A DNA stretch of 64,000 nt from Abelmoschus esculentus. Its lineage: Eukaryota; Streptophyta; Magnoliopsida; Malvales; Malvaceae. Made by a program: the position numbers and the translations under genes. Below the pieces are notes generated by a model. That model did no database searches. It was given only the letters and a program-made list of their open reading frames with translations, and was not told the origin of the DNA. Positions 1 through 12,100 of this stretch are shown here, piece by piece. Location of the stretch: assembly GCA_035048815.1 (NCBI GenBank), contig JAUCBN010000007.1, positions 6,765,501 to 6,829,500 on the forward strand, read 5' to 3'. Position 1 is the stretch's first letter. Each line of letters opens with the position of its first letter.

Positions 1-1347
1 AGACTTCACTCATGGGTTCAAATGTTGTGGTTCTCACTGGTCAAGCCGGTAATCGTTTCATATTCAGCGGGAGAGACAATGGCATTGCCAGCAACCAAGT
101 TGGAACAGCAGCAGCCATACTTGGAAAGCATAGTATCTTTGAGCTTCCAGGGCCAAGACATAAGCTTGTCAGGGGTGCAATTGTGAGCTTTTTGAAACCT
201 GAAAGCATCCAGAGATTTGTTTCTCCCATGGATTCATTAGTCCATCAGGAGCTGCACCGGGAACTATGTGGTACGGATACGGTTAGAGTTGTGGGACTCA
301 TGAAGAGAATCACTTTCAATGTCAGCTGCAGTTTACTCTTCAGGTTACAAGAAAGCAAGGAGAAAGATGAATTGTTTCAAGATTTTCTTCTTGCCATCAA
401 AGGCTTGTGGACTGTTCCATTAAAATTTCCCGGTACAACATACCGAAAGGCGTTGCAGGCACGAGGCCGGATCTCTAAGCTTCTCTCCAGACTAATAAAA
501 GTAAAGAAGAAAGAGATGGAAGAGGGGAGAAAAGGCTGTTTAGATCATGATGTTATCTCCAGTCTGCTTATCCTGAGAGATGAAAATGGTGCGCTTTGCT
601 GGAGGAGGAAATCATAGATAATCTGATCTCTGCGATGATTGCTAGCCATGACACAACATCATCACTCGTCTTCCCTTTTATAAGACACCTTGCAAGGGAC
701 AGGGAGACATTCAACAAGGTTCTTCAAGGTAGTTGGAAATTAAGGTTTGCTTTTAACCCTTCGATTCGACACTTAAATATGCTTACGAGTACTTAATTTG
801 CATCAATGCAGAACAAAAGGAAGTAGCAAAGGCCATTGAAGGAAAAGATGTGAAGCTTATAACTTGGAGTGAAATACAAATGATGAAGTACACATGGACA
901 GTAGGCCAAGAGCTGTTAAGGTTGAATCCTCCTGTGTTTGGGACTTCAAATGTGCTCAGAGGGACACGACTTTCGATGGCTTCGACATCCCCAAGGGATG
1001 GAAGGTAATTAATCTTCAAAGTTCAAGCTCTATGCATATGGAAATCTAACATGTATGACACATAGACATATACATATATACGAATCGCAGGTGTTTTGGT
1101 TTACAGCAGCTACACACATGGATGACAACATTTTCAAAGATCCAGAGGTGTTCGATCCAGGAAGGTTTGAGGAATCATCAAAATTGCGTCCTCCTTACAC
1201 ATATATTCCATTCGGAGCCGGTCCCCGAATCTGCCCTGGAGGTGAATATGCTAGGGTAGAAGCTCTTTTGCTTATCCATCATCTGATAATGAAGTATCAA
1301 TGGAGTGAATTGGTTCCTGATGAACCTATATCATGTAATCCAATGCC

Positions 1348-1352
1348 CCATC
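1348..1352. repeat. Target-site duplication CCATC, left copy
   Basis: CCATC sits immediately before the TG of the solo LTR and is repeated exactly at 2452-2456 after its final CA. Removing the insertion plus one copy restores the reading frame across the P450 C-terminus. Confidence 0.85.
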
Positions 1353-2451
1353 TGTAGCGATCTTAAAAAACGAGTTTCGCTAAAATGTTCTTTTTCGAGT
1401 TGGAAAACATTTTTGATGTGTTGTTTTAAAAATTAATATCTTCCACATGGGGGTTTCGTTTAAAAATTGATTTTTGAAAAATTGGAGTCGCCACCGGCCG
1501 TTTAGGTAGACCGGACACCATAAAACCAGAGATTTGAAAAGTTGGGGTTCGGGAGTCGGTTACGGATGGGGAAGGATTAGCACCCCACACCGCCCAAAAT
1601 TGGTACTTTAATAATTACCGCTTTAATAATATTAAACTTTTCGGACTAATTTGACGATCGAATTAATTTTTAATTAAATGTGCGCATTTATTTTAAAGCA
1701 CCTAAACCCGAAGGTAAGCGTCCGAACCACCACCACTACACTAGAGTTGGCCTCGCTTACGACCGAATTTAAGGGCCCGCATTAATTAATTAAGATAAAC
1801 ATACAATCTTAAATATGACAAATAAATTAAAAATATTACATGAAAATACATAAAAACATAAATATTAATCTAACAAATAAAAGATTAATTTAAAAACATA
1901 AATTAAAACATACATAAATATTAATCTACAACATAAATTAAAACAACTATAAATATTAATCTAAAACATAAATTAAAATCTAATAATAAACAATCATATT
2001 TCATTAAAAATATTAAAAATACAAAAATAGAAATTATACCTAAAAATACGAACGGTTAACCCCGATAAACTTTCCACCGAGATCTACCACGACCCCCTTA
2101 AAAATTTTAACTAGATCGAATCCTAAAAATAGGACTCGATCGAACCACCCAAAATTTGGGGAGAGCTAAACTCTCAAATTAGAATCATAGGGTACTACCC
2201 TTACCCAATTGGTTTTCCTCCTCCAAAAGGTTCCTCATCCCCTCCTTTTATAGGCAATGAGAGAGGAAAAAGTGGTGTTTCCCACCAATGTGGGATTCTA
2301 ATCCTACATCACTTTTCTTTTTCTTTCTTCTTCTTCTCCTTTCTCATTTCATTTTTTTTCTCCCTTTTTTTTTCTTCTATTTTTATTAATAATATTACTA
2401 CTACAATAATACTACAAGTACTAAAATTCGATTAAAAAATGAGTGATTACA
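1353..2451. mobile_element. Solo LTR of an LTR retrotransposon inserted in the P450 gene
   Basis: A 1,099-bp insertion begins TGTAGCG and ends TTACA, giving the TG...CA ends of an LTR. It is flanked by the perfect 5-bp direct repeat CCATC (1348-1352 and 2452-2456), the expected target-site duplication. It has no coding capacity and no second LTR, so it is best read as a solo LTR left by recombination. A TATA-like CTTTTATAGG lies near 2244-2253, followed by a pyrimidine-rich tract, as in an LTR promoter region. The GGAGTCGCCACC and GGGGAAGGATTAGCACCCC blocks (about 1484 and 1568) resemble LTRs of Tat/Ogre-type Ty3 elements from memory; that assignment is tentative. Confidence 0.85.
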
Positions 2452-2509
2452 CCATCCAACCATGGGGCTTCCAGTTAAGCTTCAACGAAGGAATGGTCAG
2501 CATGTTTAG

Positions 2510-4869
2510 GCTGTACTACAAGAAGCCTAAAGCTTAATCCCTGACAGCAACCTCTGCTACAATCTTTCCTGTTTCAAATAACTGCTGTATTTGAAAACGT
2601 GTTGCTTATAGAAAACAATATTTCGTATACAATTAACTTCAACTCTAAATTTTTCTGTTTCAGTTTTATATAATATATATACACATATAATTGAGAGTTG
2701 GGGACAATAATTATGTGGTTTAGTGAAGTTATAGGCAGGTCCTCTAATCCAAACTTCAATTTTTTTCTTATCTTCCGACCAAAATAAAAATATAAGCTTA
2801 ACGGTTTAAATGAAAATAAAACCTAAATTTGATGACTTATTTGTAAAATTAGTATAGTTAGATGACCACAATAAAAAAGCACTTATAGTTGGGTGACCAT
2901 CTAAAGAATTAACCTATGAATCGTTCGGATAAGTTAGATAAAAGGCTTAATAGTTAAAAATATGCTCAATCTATATTTTTTTTAGTTTGGTGATTAATAT
3001 TTTTTTTGTTATTTTAGTTTCTAATATTTATTTTGTAATTTAAATATTTTTTTTGTGATGTATATTAAAAACTTTACGTTATCTAATAAAAATACAATGT
3101 GTGATATATTTTAGTATTTTTTATTTTTTATTCTTAAAAAATAAAAAATATATATAAAAAAATCTTTAATTTTTCTAAAATCTTTAAACCTAAACTCTAA
3201 CTCTCTAAATTTCTTCTTTCACGATTAATTCAACTATCATTGACTATCTTTACATTTTTATTATTTTATCACTAAAAGTAAGTGAATAAGTCGTTAATTA
3301 TTTTTTCGACAAATATCTAATAATAAAAAAAAAAAAAAGATTGATTGAGTTTTTAACCGATGATTAAAAGAAAGTATTGAACAATGAGATATTTGACGTT
3401 TAGATGATGAGTCATTAATCGTTGAAGCATGAAAGTGTTAAAAGATGAGGAAGATATAATTGAAGGATTTAATTCAAAAAATCTAAAAAATTATTTTTTT
3501 CTTTACGTTTCTAAAAAATAAAAATTAAATAAAAAAATAAATATGTGTCATGTTATAATTAAATAATAAAATATTTTAATACTTACTAAAAATAATTTTA
3601 GTTATAAAATAAAATGATAGCAACAAAATAGCCTAACAAAATATTAGACATTAAATTAAAAAATTAAATACTTTTAACTATTAAATCTGAAAAACACATT
3701 CTTTATTTGTAAAAAAATATACAAGTTTATTGGGTATTTTAAGTTTTTTGATAAAATAAAATTTTATTTATTAAAAAATCTAAAAAACACATTTTAAATA
3801 TTTTTGCTGAGATGGAAGTCACGTGGCAAACGTTTAAGAAAGAGGTTAGTGGTGGAGGGCGGTGCGTCTGCCTGCGTACACACTGCATGCATCGTAGGCG
3901 TGCAACCACGTGCTATCACCAACTATCCTATTCTCTACTCCTGACTGTCCGATCAATCTTCAACGGTCGTGATTTCTCCGACAGCCATATGTGACAAGAC
4001 CTCATGAAGAACGTTTCATTACACAAATGGACCAGCTTTTTCTGTAGCCTGTCATTTAGGTAATTATCTTCTACGTTTCGCCTAACTTGTACTCTCCTGC
4101 AACTAACCAATAAATATCATCAGATCTAACTGGTCTATAATACTCCCTTCATTGTAAAAAAGTAAAGGGTAAATGACAAAAATGGTCCCCAACAATAACT
4201 CATTTCTTTATTGATCCCTTAATTATAAAAAACTACAAATAAATTTTATGAATAATCACGTTTAATAAATCAATTTCATTTTATTAAAAAATAAATAATA
4301 ATACGATAATTAATATAATGTGTAAAATAATAATTTAATCTTCAACCTTTATATTTTATTTTAATCTAGATTAAATTTAATTTAAAATTTAAAGTGATAA
4401 TTTAATTTAATTTATAAAATATAAAATTTAATTAAAATATCTAAAAATAGTTTCAATTAAATTTTATATTATTTTTCTGACATTTGAAATATGATATTTA
4501 CGTGTGGTATTTATCACTTTTTGATTTATTTTCCAACCTTTGGATATAGGTTGCACGAATTTTCCGTAAGGTTAGGGGTAGAGAATCAAAACCAGAGTTT
4601 TATATTTTCGTGGAAACCAAACACCCTTTTCAAGAAAACATCTTTTAAGTTTAAACCACCACGCCTCCTTCGATTCTACGAATCCAATCCAAAACTCAAA
4701 CTGACGCGTATAAAAAACCCAGATCTCTCGATATAAACCAATCAAACCCTATTCTTCAATCTAATAAAACACCAGTTTTGCTTTGTTTTTTTCCCTTCTC
4801 TTTTCATTGTTGTTGTTGTTGCCTTGGGCAAATTAGAATTTATTTCACAGGGGAATAAGAATATCGACA
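2510..4869. other. Intergenic, AT-rich; no gene seen
   Basis: This is AT-rich spacer with poly-A/T runs and no ORF showing family features. Around 3812-3994 composition becomes more balanced and a short ORF appears, but it has no recognisable protein character. A CACGTG G-box core lies at about 3908. The last 300 bases hold the probable promoter of the following gene. Confidence 0.6.
4709..4717 (+). promoter_or_regulatory. Probable TATA box of the plastid-type gene
   Basis: TATAAAAAA lies about 160 bases upstream of the ATG at 4870, in a region without other start codons. The position fits a core promoter with a leader of roughly 130 bases. No experimental evidence is available. Confidence 0.4.
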
Positions 4870-5526
4870 ATGGCGGCCGTGGGCGGTGTTTCTTGCGGTG
4901 GAAACGCTTGTCTCCAGCACCAAGAACCCTCCCACCTTTTCTTACGTCCATGTTCTCTCATTGTTTCAAATCCACAATCGTCGAAACCAAGAACGTCGAC
5001 CAGGATCTCCACATCCAAGGTAAGTCTTCAACCGTTGCCGAAACAACAGGAGAAGAAACGGAACGATTTGCTGTACGATAAGATCGACGAGTGGATAAGA
5101 GATTCTGTGGTGGATATCGTCAAGAAGCTGCCGGAATCACCCATCTTGGTCCACGTGTACTCCGACGACGACAGCACTACGAGAATCCATACGGAAAATG
5201 CCGATGAAAGCAACTGGGTTTCAGTGAAACAAAAATGGGAGAAAGGTGAGACCCCAATGCCTGATGGCGTGATTTTTGTGGAGCAAATACAGGAAGAAGA
5301 AGAAGATTGCGAAAATAGCGAGGGGTGTTGCAGGGCATGGGGTATTGTGGTTCAGGGCCAAGGTCGTGGTCTTTCACCTGCTTGTTATTTGTTGAAGACT
5401 AGTAAAGTGAGTTCTGGTGTAGGGTTAAAGTGCACCCATTTTTGTTTGGTGAAGGTTGAGAGTTTCAGGGAAACTGCTTTTTCTCAGCTCAAGAATTGTT
5501 GGCTGTTGCAGGGGAACTCAACCTAA
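4870..5526 (+). CDS. DUF7804-like, probably chloroplast-targeted protein of unknown function
   Basis: A 218-codon single-exon gene. The ATG context (ACAATGGCG) is good and no earlier in-frame ATG exists. Residues 1 to about 60 are rich in Ser, Thr, Arg and Gln and poor in acidic residues, like a plastid transit peptide. The folded part begins near residue 66 with YDKIDEWIRDSVVDIVKKLP, followed by ILVHVYSDD, WEKGETPMPDGVIFVEQI, an acidic run, and a Cys-containing C-terminal half (RAWGIVVQGQGRG, KCTHFCLVKVESF). This layout matches a plant-specific family I recall as DUF7804 (Arabidopsis At1g34640-like). Function is unknown. The ORF is intact, the codon use looks normal, and the length suits the family. 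Confidence 0.8.
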   Translation: MAAVGGVSCGGNACLQHQEPSHLFLRPCSLIVSNPQSSKPRTSTRISTSKVSLQPLPKQQEKKRNDLLYDKIDEWIRDSVVDIVKKLPESPILVHVYSDDDSTTRIHTENADESNWVSVKQKWEKGETPMPDGVIFVEQIQEEEEDCENSEGCCRAWGIVVQGQGRGLSPACYLLKTSKVSSGVGLKCTHFCLVKVESFRETAFSQLKNCWLLQGNST

Positions 5527-5861
5527 ATGTCAACATTTTAATTATTTTTTCTTCTAATTTTTCTTGTTAATAAGGTGATTAGCAATTGTTAGGGCCTTTG
5601 AAATTGTAAGCCGGGTCCCCTTGATGAATATCAGACTCTTTGAGAAATCAAGAATTCAAAAACTAAATTATGATCTTAATTATTACCTGTAGGTGTATAT
5701 AATTTGAAGAACAAGAATAATAAAAATATTATTTATAGGTATATATGATTTTTTTAATTTAAAATAAAAAAATATTGTTATGATCTTAATTATAATTTTA
5801 TAATAGATTAGTATCTAAATTAATTAGATATCTATTTTAATTATAAATGATTATTACTTTT

Positions 5862-6587
5862 TAGGGTAAACTATCCCAGTGATCACCCAATTGTTTAGGG
5901 ATAACTATTTTGACAATCCAATTAAAGAAATCGTTAATTAGGTACACCACCTGATTGGTGAATGATAAATGGAAAAAATAAAATATAGTTTTTTGCATGT
6001 GAGGGAATTTAAACCCACACTCTAGCTTAACAAGTACCTAACCAATAAATGAACCACTAAACCAAGCTACTTGTGTTATGGTTTATTTATATGTATTATT
6101 AAGTGATTAATGTTTAGTAAAAACTTAGAATACTAAAATTTCAAGTTGATTAATATTTAAATTAATACATTATATATTTAAATTAAAATAATAAAATATT
6201 TAATAAATAAATCAAAATAATTAAATATTTAAAATAAAAATATTAAATATTTGAACATTAAACATTTAAATATTTTTATTTAATATTATTTAAATTAAAA
6301 TATTTGAATATTTAAATTAATATTTTAAAATATTTAATATTTTATTTCTTTCACTTATCATTCACCACTTGATTGGAGAGGAATATATATAAAATAATAA
6401 ATAAAATTAATCATCCAATCGATTGATGACACGTCACTGCTGTTAACTTTTCTGTCAAAATTTTAACGATAGTGACCAAAATAGATAGGGTTTTAAAGTT
6501 AAAGTACCTGATTGATAAATTCTTTAATTGGGTGGTTAAAATAAGTATCACTAAATAATTGGGTGGTCACAAAGATAGTTTACCCTA
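5862..6587. mobile_element. Non-autonomous inverted-repeat transposon (MITE-like, about 726 bp)
   Basis: The ends are inverted copies of TAGGGTAAACTATC (5862-5875 and 6574-6587). Similarity continues inward for about 85-100 bases with substitutions (the G/T-G-A-C/T-CACCCAATT block on the left matches GGGTGGTCAC on the right). There is no ORF and the interior is AT-rich. I could not find a convincing target-site duplication in the T-rich flanks, so the superfamily is open; Mutator-like is possible. The element carries a tRNA-like segment at 6001-6072. Confidence 0.7.
6001..6072 (-). repeat. tRNA-like segment nested in the inverted-repeat element
   Basis: Read on the minus strand, this 72-base stretch has an A-box-like TAGCTTGGTTTAGTGG and, about 45 bases later, a B-box/T-arm-like GTGGGTTTAAATTCCC. 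Length and spacing fit a tRNA or the head of a tRNA-derived SINE. The canonical GGTTCGANTCC is degenerate, so it is not a functional tRNA gene. Confidence 0.45.
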
Positions 6588-8183
6588 TTTTTTATTTAAT
6601 TGATCAACAGACCCTGTCGTCCTTGCGCCGTCACCCTGCTGCTCAGGCACAAGGACGACTCTGCTCACCTCCATTCACTGCCTGGGGGCATGCAGGAGAT
6701 GACTCGCCAAATTTGACTTGGGATGCAATTCCAACTCTAAATCACTTACCAAAGCATCAAATAATGTCTTAATGGGAGATGCGTTTGTCCTAATCATCAT
6801 GGTACACAATGTTATAACTTCTAATCACATCGAAACAATGCCCTAAACTGCCATAAAGATTAGTGGGGTTTTAGATAGGCGCAATAGAAATGATCGTATA
6901 GGCCTTAAAACACTAAGATAAAATGTTATAATTGTTTTCTAAATATGATAATTGATTATGGAATTTTATTGTTTATTTTATTAATATTGTTTTTATAAAA
7001 CAATGATATTCTGGACATACTCAACTAAAACGATCATTTAGAGTTACCTAAAAAATAATTAGTTATATTTTTAGAACTAATAAAGATATAAACAATTATT
7101 TATAAGAGATACATTTTAATAAATTGTAAATTCCTAAAATCTTTGAACTGTCTCTGAAGGAGATCAAAGATATCCCTTCTGTTAATGTGTATGAGGCTTA
7201 GTGACATTAATAATAACTTAATGGATTAGATAGATACTCATGGTTAAGCAGAAAAATACTCATAAATTATTAAATTCTTCCCTTTTCTGGGTTTTCCCCT
7301 GACAAAGATGGTCTTTTCCGAATCATGTGTGGTGCTATGGCAGCTCTGGAACGCACTGAACGCGGAGATCTTCCAAGGTAAAGGGGTGGCTCCACAAACT
7401 GTGCCCACTAGGGCTAGAACGTTTTAGAATGCATTCCGTCTGAACGCTTGAATTAGAATTCAACCTTTATTTTGTTAAAAAATATTTCAAAGTTCATAAT
7501 TCAGTAAAAAATCTTTTGCTTTTTCTCGTCGAGTTCCCTTCTTCTCCGTCATATGAAACTTATTTCTTAGTATATTATATCTCTCGTATCAATAAATTTT
7601 TCTATTATTTCGATCTAGGATAAGTTCTTTCGTTATAAATTAGATATTTTAAAACTTTAGTGACTAAAATAGGTTAAAAAGTAAAATTCAGTGATAATTT
7701 ACATAATTTACTCGTGATAAAATTATCCGATATCATTTTACAAAAGCAAATTGAAGGTCAATACTTTTTCTATTACGTTTCTTCTATAGGGTATCATTAA
7801 GTCCCTTTGATGGCGATATGAATTAGAATTAAGTTATTGTGTAGGAGAAAAACTCCTAGAAGGAAAAGTAAAAGGACTGAAATGAAATCTGTAAAGAATA
7901 TATGGAGTGAAAACAGAAATAGAGCCCTTTAAAAGTAAGACACCATTTAGTTCAGACTTCAAACTGAGCTTTAAGTTTGGGTTGGTTTGAAACTATGTGT
8001 TTGGTCTCATATGTGGGAGAAGAAGTTGCATTCATAGGATCACGCCACGTGGAGTAAACCCAAAGTCAACGGAGAAATCGAAGAGCAAGGGTTTTGGATT
8101 GACCAAGAATGAAACTTCCTTGGAATTGGAAAAACAATCATTCATATCAAAGCTGAGAAGAGAGAAGACAGTTTGAACAAGAG

Positions 8184-9179
8184 ATGGATTCGAAGCAAAT
8201 TCTTCCAATCTTGTCTTTCATTTTACTACTTCATCAATCACAAGCACGAACTCTGGATTCCCCCTCCCCCTCTCCCATGGTAGTGTATTCAATCTTCTTC
8301 CTATTGTTTTTAATTTCCATAACAAAAGGAAAGGCTGATTCTTTCTTCTCTCCTGGTTTTTAGCTTTCTCCGTCACAGTCACCTGCGCCCGGACCTAGTA
8401 ACAACGGGTGTTGGCTTCAGCCGAGTAATTGCCATGGTGGAAGCTTAACGGCGTGTGTGGATCCTTCATCAACTGGTAAGTCATAGGAACGGACGGAGGA
8501 TTTTCTGTAAGATTATAATATCATTTAGTATAGATGTATTACTGATTCCTGGTGCCTGTTGGGGTTTTTGGTATGAAGGTTCAAAGGAAGTAATAGTATT
8601 TGTGAAGAATGAAGGTGAGACAACCCTAATGGTGAATGTTAGTATGTCACGTGCCAACCAAATGGATATGAACAGCACGCAAATACCACCTCACCGAATC
8701 AAAGAGGTTTAGTTTCCATGGTGTTTCTTGTTTCCATGGTTTTGGTGCTGTATCTTTTTGTTAAGTTTTGCCTTTTGGTGTTGCAGGTTAAAATCACAGC
8801 AAATGTTGCTGGAAATGCGTCCATACAAATAGAGGCTGGGAATATGGTGTGTGTGATTCAAGTAGTATCCACAGCATCGAGAACCGGCATCTTGGATTAC
8901 ATCCCCTTGGCCACACATATCAGCCCCTTGAGTGGAGCCTCCTTGCTGATTCTAACTGCTCTGCTCATCGGCAGTGGTTGCGCATGCTACAAGTGCGGCA
9001 AAAGGGGGGACGGAACCACGTACCAACAGCTTGAAATGGCGCAACCTGCTTCACCTAACAATCTCGAAACGGCACAAGGTTGGGAACAAGATTGGGACGA
9101 CGATTGGCGTCAAACGGCAAATGGTTCATCGCTAAATGACCGTTCTTCAAGGTCTACCATTACCAAGCGAGATGATTAG
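8184..9179 (+). CDS. Secreted/single-pass membrane protein, DUF7356-like
   Basis: Exons are 8184-8279, 8364-8475, 8579-8706 and 8787-9179; all junctions are GT-AG and phases close in frame, giving about 242 residues. The start is the first ATG of the exon. Residues 1-22 form a signal peptide (hydrophobic ILPILSFILLL, then QSQA). A short Ser/Pro-rich linker follows (SPSPSP...SQSPAPGPS), then a Cys-containing extracellular domain (GCWLQPSNCHGGSLTACV, EVIVFVKNEGETTLMVNVSM, TANVAGNASIQIEAGN) with several N-glycosylation sequons. A transmembrane helix follows (LSGASLLILTALLIGSGCAC), then a hydrophilic cytosolic tail ending in KRDD, with WEQDWDDDW as its clearest mark. The layout resembles plant DUF7356 proteins from memory. 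Biochemical role is unknown; membrane topology type I is inferred. Confidence 0.82.
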
Positions 9180-12100
9180 AATTAGATAGAGTATCTCACA
9201 TCAAGTGTTTGTAGACTCAAAACTGATGACATTTGAGGACATCATATAGATTGTTATACTGCCATTTTCTACAGCAAAGCACATGGATCGGAGGCGGATT
9301 AATTTGTACTTGAAAAACAAAATTGCTGATATTAGTGTTGCAGTTCATGCAAAAGAAGCAGAGGGAATCTCTGCTCTTCTGCTTCTGCCTCTGCCTCTGC
9401 CATCTCACATATTTCTCTCAAGTGCATTGAGAAACTTTTTCCGTAATGAATTTTTTTAGTATTTCATCTTAATTTAGTCGATCAATGAATGCAATACCAA
9501 AATTTGTATTAAAAAGTAAACTATTTTTTTTCTTACAGAAGGTTGATTAAATGCTACTTCAATGAGCTCCTAATTAGTGACCAAATATCAGTAAAAGAAA
9601 TTTTATGTCATCCATTTAATGAGAGGAAGCAAGCAAGTCTAAGAGTCATATCAATTTAAACCTACACATAACATTATAAATATACAGAAACTAGATTATA
9701 TCAAATTAAAATATATGAATTAAATCCAACTTTTAACATGACAGAAAAACTAAAATAACAAGTAGAGTTTCTGTGTATGGGGCTCTAGTTCTTCATTTTC
9801 CTGAAAAAGTAAAAATGGTGGAAGCATATTTGAATATAAAATTCGGTGGTGGTGGTGGTGGTGGTGGTGGTGGGTGGTGGGGTGGGGGAATATCAATACA
9901 CATCCAAGTAACATAGATTAATCCAACTCCAAGTCTCCAACCAAGTATTTTATTTAAACACAAATATTCCTGCTAATTTGCTAAACCTTGAATCATAGTT
10001 TATTCAGAAGCAGCATCTCATTTGCCTGTCCAATCATCTCTACAAACGAAATGGATCCCAGTAACCTTCTAATCGTAAAATCAACTGAAATGCCTGTGAT
10101 TGTGGTGGTGATGCCTACACTCATCCAACCCAAAACACTGCATAAAAGGATAACAACTCACAAACAAACATCTCCCAACTCCTCTCACCACTGAACCTGT
10201 TAATCTCACAAAAGGATAACAACAGTAACCTTTTAGTTTTGAACTATTTCTTCTTCTTCCTTCATCCACACCATTCGTGTCACTCATGTTTATTCCGAGG
10301 AAGACTTGTTCAGAACACACGAAAGGGATCGCAGATGCAGATTCTGAGATTCTGAACTTAAACTACGTAGATAAAGAAGTAAAGAGAGGGTTTCTAATAC
10401 TTACCTGTAGCATCAAACTTCATCACAAGACTGAGAAATGAAGGAGGGAAGGATTTTACCAAGGAGAAAAGAAAAGATGGGAATTCTAGCAGCCAACTCG
10501 GAGTCCCAGACGCGTAGGCAACGTGTGCTTTGCGTGTTAGGTAAACACTAATCAGTCTTATATAGTTTTAGAACTCTACTCTTGAGAGTTATAATAATAT
10601 TATTCAGCCAAAGTTTTTTTCTTATTGGGTGCTTATTTTTTTTAAATATATATCTCAATTAATTTTAAAATAAATTAAAAATAATTTTCTATATTTATTT
10701 CAATGAAAATAAAATTTTATATATTTTTAATTAAAATATACTTTAAATATCTATCATAAGAAAATATACTTTAAGTTCTGTTTCTCTTTAGACCTATAAT
10801 AATATTATGACTTAATTACAAAATAAGTGATCAAACTATATATTTTTTATGACGTGTCTATTTTTTTCTAGTCAGGGTATGTACCCCAGATAATTTTAAA
10901 ATAAATCAAAATTAATCTTTAAAATTTATTTCAGTCAAAAACAAAATTTTAATTTTAACCAAAAGATACATTAAACATTTGTTACAAAATATATATAATT
11001 TATGTAATTATTTTATAGTTAAACTTATTATAATTAACATATTCTAGTTCAGGGATTTAAGCACCAACGATATCAACAGAGTGATTGAGCGATCAATGGC
11101 AAATAGTGAAAATTATATTTTAAAACAAATACTACTATAATCATTCTAGCTTGTTAAAAAAACTATTATTATTAACATATTAAATTTTTTATTATTTTAT
11201 AACATTCGATCCAATGATAATATACGTTTTTATTTAATACATTAATAAAATTTATGTTTACCTTATAAAAAATTGTTCAAAGATAATTTTTTTAAAAAAC
11301 ATTTATATTTGTCCTACTAATATATAACTTATGTGAATATTTTTCTCCCCCACTGTTTAGTTGAAAAATCAATGAAAATTTTTAAGCAACTGAGTTAGGT
11401 TATTAACACAAGAAAAGTATGCAACTGGAATTATATTAGCCTACAGATGTTGAAATTCCAACTTTTATGCAAAAACAAATACTCAGGTGGAAAAAAAATG
11501 TAGGTTTTGGACATTAAAAACTATTATTTTAAGACAAGGTTGAACTATTATATTAAAAATCCAAAATTAAGTCATTTAGAGTTTTTAATAATAAAAATAA
11601 GATGTTTAAAGTTTATTTTATAATCTAGATTAAAAATTATAGTGCGAGTAAGATAACACCTTTTGTATATGATGATTTGAGAGATGATATAACCTGTAGG
11701 TAGTGTTTTTTTTTAATATTTTTTTATTAATTTTGAAGAAAAAACACCACATACTTATGATGGATATAGAATCCAAATATAAATAAAGATGTTCTATATT
11801 TTAAAATAAAAAATTAAATTGGGTTATTCTTATAATTTCGACTATTATATTGGGCAAGGGGTTATATTAAAGCTTAAAAATGTTAAAATTCCAACTTTAC
11901 CCTTTCCTTGTTTGAAGGGACAGACATAACCTTGACTCTGTAACTATGGAAGTCGTTCCAAATATTAATAATTATTATTTAGTGTACTTTTTATATATAA
12001 TTTTAAATTTTTATTATTTAATAATTTAAAAAAATTATTATCATATTCAAAAAAATATTATCTATATATTCATTTAAATAAAATTAAAATAATTTTAAAT

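Larger units (their letters stand above)
1..2509 (+). pseudogene. Cytochrome P450 (CYP716/728-like, CYP85 clan) pseudogene, 5' end outside window
   Basis: The family makes ER-bound haem monooxygenases of triterpenoid or steroid-type metabolism. The reading frame is already open at base 1 (TSLMG block), so the membrane anchor and first part lie upstream. Exons are 1-728, 812-1004 and 1091 onward. Family motifs are visible: I-helix A-S-H-D-T-T near 645, the ELLRLNPP ExxR-type helix near 910, PKGWK at about 990-1004, and haem-loop FGAGPRICPGGEYAR at about 1211-1255 with its cysteine ligand. Lesions: a frameshift near 591-596 (about 2 bases extra between ENG and LLEEE); a 1-base loss near 945 (a T missing from the GTF codons); and an insertion after codons NPMPH at 1352 that brings in an immediate TAG. 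The true C-terminus (PTMGLPVKLQRR) resumes at 2457 and stops at 2507-2509. Sequencing error could explain one frameshift, but not the insertion. The exact subfamily is uncertain. Confidence 0.85.
5527..8183. other. Intergenic with one inverted-repeat element
   Basis: Apart from the inverted-repeat element at 5862-6587 this is AT-rich spacer. Two short GC-richer islands (about 6600-6770 and 7285-7430) have coding-like composition but only short interrupted frames. They may be old transposon or retrogene debris that I cannot identify. The last 200 bases before 8184 are the presumed leader of the next gene. Confidence 0.5.

Noticed and set aside
2241..2340. TATA box and pyrimidine tract as promoter of a separate gene
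   Set aside because: They lie inside the solo LTR and no ORF follows.
3812..4110. Overlapping short ORFs on both strands
   Set aside because: About 60 codons each with no protein character; the region looks like promoter-type DNA.
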